Assembly (NCBI RefSeq): GCF_001544835.2
Contig: NZ_FCNX02000002.1
Coordinates: 62,001 to 126,000 of the forward strand
Direction of reading: 5' to 3'
Source: Caballeronia fortuita
Lineage (GTDB): Bacteria; Pseudomonadota; Gammaproteobacteria; Burkholderiales; Burkholderiaceae
Length of the DNA stretch: 64,000 nucleotides
Part shown: positions 60,516-64,000 of the stretch, piece after piece
Layout of the letters: every line of letters begins with the position of its first letter
Position numbering within the stretch: the first letter of the stretch is position 1
Made by a program: the position numbers and the translations under genes
Notes under the pieces: generated by a model
The model's database searches: none
The model's input: only the letters and a program-made list of their open reading frames with translations
Told to the model about the DNA's origin: nothing

Positions 60516-61253
60516 ATGAAATCCCGTTGCTTTCAACGTGCGCGCGAAGCCAGCCTCCGCGCCTTCGGTTCTGGTTTTCCTTCTGACACGCCCGAATGGG
60601 TGGAACGTTTCGCCTTCGAGCGCTGGGGCATGATCGGCCGGCATCGGCATGGCGGCGGCCGCTTCGGCGGCGGTCCGGGTGGAATGGGCGGCATGGGTGG
60701 CATGGGTGGATTCGGCGGCGAAGACGGCATGCCGCGCGGCCGCAAGTTCTCCTCCGACGATCTGCAACTGCTGCTGCTCGCGATGCTCGCCGAAGCGCCT
60801 CGTCACGGCTACGAACTCATCAAGGCGCTGGAAGACCGCTCGAATGGCTTCTATGCGCCGAGCCCCGGCATGGTTTATCCGGCGCTCACCTATTTGGAAG
60901 AACTCGGCTATACGACGGTCGAACTGGAAGGCAATCGCAAGCGCTATGCGCTGTCCGATGCAGGGCGCGACTACCTTGCATCGAATCAGGAGCGCGTCGA
61001 CATCATGCTTGCGAAGCTCACGCATTTCGCCCGCAAAATGGATCTCGTGCGCCGCGCCTACATGGGCGAGGATGCGGACGACACCGCTGCCGACAACGGC
61101 TGGGCGCCCGAGCTGATCGCCGCGCGCCGTGCGCTGAAGAAAGCATTGCTCTTGCGCACCGACGCATCGCAAGAAGAGCAACGCCGTATCGCCGGGATCC
61201 TTGCGCGCGCGACGGCCGAAATCGAACAGAACCCCGCGCCGAAACAGGCGTAA
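60516..61253 (+). CDS. yqjI: PadR-family regulator, YqjI-like (metal-responsive)
   Basis: A 245-residue PadR regulator. After a Gly/His/Met-rich N-terminal region (GRHRHGGGRFGGG, then repeated GGMGGMGG) comes the winged helix DDLQLLLLAMLAEAPRHGYE and a C-terminal helical domain. This layout matches YqjI, a nickel-responsive repressor of the ferric reductase YqjH. The ATG at 60516 has GGAG eight bases upstream; an ATG at 60486 lies within the operator. It is 16 bases before the reductase gene, so regulator and target are one operon here. E. coli has them divergent. Confidence 0.88.
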   Translation: MKSRCFQRAREASLRAFGSGFPSDTPEWVERFAFERWGMIGRHRHGGGRFGGGPGGMGGMGGMGGFGGEDGMPRGRKFSSDDLQLLLLAMLAEAPRHGYELIKALEDRSNGFYAPSPGMVYPALTYLEELGYTTVELEGNRKRYALSDAGRDYLASNQERVDIMLAKLTHFARKMDLVRRAYMGEDADDTAADNGWAPELIAARRALKKALLLRTDASQEEQRRIAGILARATAEIEQNPAPKQA

Positions 61254-61269
61254 GAAGGAGCCGCACACG

Positions 61270-62100
61270 ATGACCGATTCCATCCTGCAAGACCGGCCCG
61301 ATCTCGAAGTGACGCGCGTGCGCCACCCGCTCAAGTTTCGTCTGCTGCAAGTCACGCGCGTGACGAAGCTCAATGCGCACTACGTACGCGTGACCTTCAC
61401 GGGCGACTCGCTAGAAGACTTCGTGAGCGCCTCGTTCGACGATCACGTGAAGCTGTTTTTCCCGGCGCCGGGCGAGACGATGCCTGCGCTGCCTCAAGCC
61501 GGCCCCAACGGTCCCGAGTTCGATGCTTCGAAGCCGCGTCCCGTTGCGCGCGATTTCACGCCGCGCCGTTTCGACCGCGAGGCACGCGAGCTCGATATCG
61601 AATTCGCGCTGCACGAAGCCGGTCCCGCGACCGCATGGGCCGCGCAAGCCGCGCCCGGTCAACATCTCGGCATCGGCGGGCCGCGTGGATCGTTCGTGAT
61701 TCCGGCGCAGTTCGACTGGCATCTGATGATCGGCGATGAAACCGCGCTCCCGGCCATCGCGCGTCGTCTGGAAGAGCTGCCCGAGGGCACACGCGTTGCG
61801 ACGCTCATCGAAGTGGGCGATTCGTCGGCACGCATCGAATTCGATACGCGCGCGGATCTGTACGCACAATGGCGTTATCGCAACGAGAGCGAACATCCGG
61901 GCGGCGCGTTGCTGCTCGCGTTGCGCGAAACCTATGTGCCGGAGGGCGAAGGCTATGTATGGGCAGCAGGCGAAGCCACGCTCATGCGCGCGGTGCGCAA
62001 GCTGTTATGCGAGGAACGCGGCATCGACAAGAAGCGCATTCGTGCGTCGGCTTACTGGAAACGCGGCGAGCAGGCCGTGCATGAAACGATCGATGGCTGA
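61270..62100 (+). CDS. yqjH: siderophore-interacting FAD reductase, YqjH-like
   Basis: A 276-residue siderophore-interacting protein: an FAD-binding barrel (HYVRVTFTGDSLEDF, DFTPRRFD) and a C-terminal NAD(P)-binding domain (GDETALPAIARRLEELP, GYVWAAGEATLMRAVRKLL). It reduces ferric-siderophore complexes in the cytosol. AAGGAG precedes the ATG. Pairing with the YqjI-like repressor indicates control by metal status. Confidence 0.92.
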   Translation: MTDSILQDRPDLEVTRVRHPLKFRLLQVTRVTKLNAHYVRVTFTGDSLEDFVSASFDDHVKLFFPAPGETMPALPQAGPNGPEFDASKPRPVARDFTPRRFDREARELDIEFALHEAGPATAWAAQAAPGQHLGIGGPRGSFVIPAQFDWHLMIGDETALPAIARRLEELPEGTRVATLIEVGDSSARIEFDTRADLYAQWRYRNESEHPGGALLLALRETYVPEGEGYVWAAGEATLMRAVRKLLCEERGIDKKRIRASAYWKRGEQAVHETIDG

Positions 62101-62193
62101 TCCGGCTTCATAGCATCGAGATCGCTCCACGCCGCAAACCCGCGATAATCGAGTCACGACGACTTTTCAACGCTTACAAAAGGCAGTCGAATC

Positions 62194-63951
62194 ATGACCG
62201 ATACATTCGATAAGAAGCCCGACGACGAATCCGCGCAACCCGGCGGCCTGCGCAAATCGCTGACGAGTTACGGAGACAACGGCTTTTCGCTCTTTCTGCG
62301 CAAAGCGTTCATCAAGGGCGCGGGTTATACCGATAGCGCGCTCGATCGCCCGGTCATCGGCATCGTGAATACGGGCAGCGCTTATAACCCGTGTCACGGC
62401 AATGCGCCGCAACTGATCGAAGCCGTGAAGCGCGGCGTGATGCTTGCAGGCGGCTTGCCGATGGACTTTCCGACGATATCGATCGCCGAATCGTTCTCGC
62501 AACCGACGAGCATGTATCTGCGCAATCTGATGTCGATCGATACCGAGGAGATGATTCGCGCGCAGCCGATGGACGCGGTCGTGCTTATTGGCGGATGCGA
62601 CAAGACCGTGCCCGCGCAATTGATGGGCGCTGCATCTACGGGCATTCCGGCGATCCAGCTCATTACTGGATCGATGCTCACGGGCGCGCATCGTGGCGAG
62701 CGCGTTGGAGCGTGCACCGATTGCCGGCGTTACTGGGGCCGTTTTCGCGCGGAAGAAATCGACGAAGCGGAGATCGCCGCCGTGAACAATCAACTCGTCG
62801 CGAGCGTCGGCACATGTTCGGTGATGGGCACGGCAAGCACGATGGCGTGCATCGCCGAAGCGCTCGGCATGACGGTGCCCGGCGGTGCGTCGCCGCCCGC
62901 GGTGACGTCGGATCGCATGCGTATCGCCGAACTCACGGGCACGCAAGCCGTGAGAATCGCGCGCGATAACCTCACCATCGACAAGATACTCACGGCTGAA
63001 GCATTCGAGAACGCAATGCGCGTGCTGCTCGCTATCGGCGGATCGACGAACGGCGTCGTGCATCTCACGGCGATCGCGGGACGCATGGGTTATGACGTCG
63101 ATCTGAAGGCGCTCGATCGCATGGGACGCGAGACGCCGGTTCTCGTCGACCTGAAGCCATCGGGATCGCATTACATGGAGGACTTTCACAAGGCAGGCGG
63201 CATGACCACGCTTCTGCGCGAGCTGAAGCCGCTTCTGAACCTGAATGCGTTGACCGTGACGGGCCGCACGCTCGGCGAAGAGATCGAGGCCGCGGGACCG
63301 GCGTTCGAGCAGGACGTCGTACGCCCTTTCGACGCACCGATCTATCCGCAAGGCGGCATCGCAGTGCTCGAGGGCAATCTCGCGCCGGGCGGCGCAATCA
63401 TCAAGCAATCCGCGGCGAATGCGAAGCTCATGGAACATGAGGGACGCGCGGTCGTGTTCGAAAATGGCGCCGATCTCGCGGCGCGCATCGATGCGGACGA
63501 TCTCGATGTCACGCCCGACGATATCCTCGTGCTGAAGAACATCGGCCCTAAAGGTGCACCGGGCATGCCGGAAGCCGGTTACATCCCGATTCCCCGCAAG
63601 CTCGCGGTCCAGGGCGTGAAGGATACCGTGCGTATCTCGGACGGGCGCATGAGCGGCACGGCATTCGGGACCATCGTGTTGCATGTGACGCCTGAATCAG
63701 CGGTCGGCGGACCGCTTGCATATGTTCGCACCGGCGACCGGATTCGCCTGAGCGTGTCGAATCGCGAGATAAGTCTGCTTGTCAGCGATGAAGAACTCGC
63801 CGCGCGCGCAAAGGCATCGCCGGTTATCGCACCGAGCGCGGATCGAGGTTATCGCAAGCTCTTTTACGACACGGTGACGCAAGCGGACAAGGGCGTCGAT
63901 TTCGATTTCCTGCGCGCAACGCAGACACGAGGCGTGACACCGCGTCGATAA
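62194..63951 (+). CDS. IlvD/Edd-family sugar-acid dehydratase
   Basis: A 585-residue Fe-S dehydratase of the IlvD/Edd family, in the branch of arabonate, xylonate and related sugar-acid dehydratases. Cluster ligands fit YNPCHG, GGCDKT and the CTDC or TCSVMGTA region; metal-binding residues follow. The enzyme removes water from an aldonic acid to give a 2-keto-3-deoxy acid. An isolated gene with 93 bases before it and no sugar-acid neighbours in view; its operon may continue beyond the window. Biosynthetic dihydroxy-acid dehydratase is less likely from the motif layout. Confidence 0.88.
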   Translation: MTDTFDKKPDDESAQPGGLRKSLTSYGDNGFSLFLRKAFIKGAGYTDSALDRPVIGIVNTGSAYNPCHGNAPQLIEAVKRGVMLAGGLPMDFPTISIAESFSQPTSMYLRNLMSIDTEEMIRAQPMDAVVLIGGCDKTVPAQLMGAASTGIPAIQLITGSMLTGAHRGERVGACTDCRRYWGRFRAEEIDEAEIAAVNNQLVASVGTCSVMGTASTMACIAEALGMTVPGGASPPAVTSDRMRIAELTGTQAVRIARDNLTIDKILTAEAFENAMRVLLAIGGSTNGVVHLTAIAGRMGYDVDLKALDRMGRETPVLVDLKPSGSHYMEDFHKAGGMTTLLRELKPLLNLNALTVTGRTLGEEIEAAGPAFEQDVVRPFDAPIYPQGGIAVLEGNLAPGGAIIKQSAANAKLMEHEGRAVVFENGADLAARIDADDLDVTPDDILVLKNIGPKGAPGMPEAGYIPIPRKLAVQGVKDTVRISDGRMSGTAFGTIVLHVTPESAVGGPLAYVRTGDRIRLSVSNREISLLVSDEELAARAKASPVIAPSADRGYRKLFYDTVTQADKGVDFDFLRATQTRGVTPRR

Positions 63952-64000
63952 CTTCGCTTGTTATACGACGCGATGCGTCTGCAGCCGAATCACACGCGTT

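Noticed and set aside
1..64000. tRNA, rRNA, prophage or insertion sequences
   Set aside because: No tRNA or rRNA gene, transposase, integrase or phage structural gene, and no flanking inverted repeat, was recognised in the window.

Overview
The window is GC-rich, densely coded DNA with many ATGA start/stop overlaps and many LysR, MFS, CoA-ester and sugar-acid genes. A DUF4148 protein, a family found mostly in Burkholderiales, and an aryl-polyene-type pigment cluster point to Burkholderiaceae, most likely Paraburkholderia or Caballeronia and probably a secondary replicon. The genus is inference; no rRNA, tRNA or housekeeping marker is present.

Region 1 (1-18 kb, nearly all minus strand) is a large catabolic and uptake supercluster. 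Upstream comes an ABC importer (permease, binding protein, ATPase) with a MaoC hydratase, enoyl-CoA hydratase, IclR regulator, aldo/keto reductase, two-domain CoA-transferase, AroE-like dehydrogenase and FAH-family hydrolase. A strong terminator follows. A second operon then encodes an MFS transporter, a maleate-isomerase/Asp-Glu-racemase-family enzyme, a CaiB CoA-transferase, an HMG-CoA-lyase-family enzyme, an enoate/dienoyl-CoA-reductase-like flavoprotein and a GlcG/HbpS protein. Together they read as import, CoA activation, beta-oxidation-like steps and retro-aldol cleavage of an unidentified (oxo/hydroxy, possibly alicyclic) acid.

Region 2 (18-40 kb) is mosaic: MFS transporters with LysR regulators, a tannase-family lipoprotein lacking the family's paired cysteines, a class II aldolase, a fluoroacetate-dehalogenase-like hydrolase, a MerR-controlled secreted hydrolase, an epoxide hydrolase, an orphan hybrid histidine kinase, PBP7, Ohr, small exported proteins, a thioredoxin and an OmpR-type two-component system. 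A duplicated ~77-bp GTATC/GATACA module links the small exported protein, the thioredoxin and the two-component system into a likely regulon.

Region 3 (40-58 kb) begins with a Tat/lipoprotein polygalacturonase. It is followed by the most distinctive system, a divergent aryl-polyene/xanthomonadin-like cluster of about 16 genes. One arm (minus) has ACP, ketoreductase, a halogenase-like flavoprotein, an outer-membrane protein, an acyltransferase and a glycosyltransferase. The other arm (plus) has a COG4648 membrane protein, a fused AMP-ligase/dehydratase, an LpxL-like acyltransferase, LolA-like carrier, MMPL exporter, polysaccharide deacetylase, methyltransferase, ketosynthase, chain-length factor and dehydratase. 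No starter-unit enzyme is present. A 10-bp tandem repeat precedes the ketosynthase.

Region 4 (58-64 kb) holds a second methyltransferase, a membrane protein, a flavin reductase-like protein, a YqjI/YqjH-like metal-responsive PadR regulator with its siderophore-interacting reductase, and an IlvD/Edd sugar-acid dehydratase.
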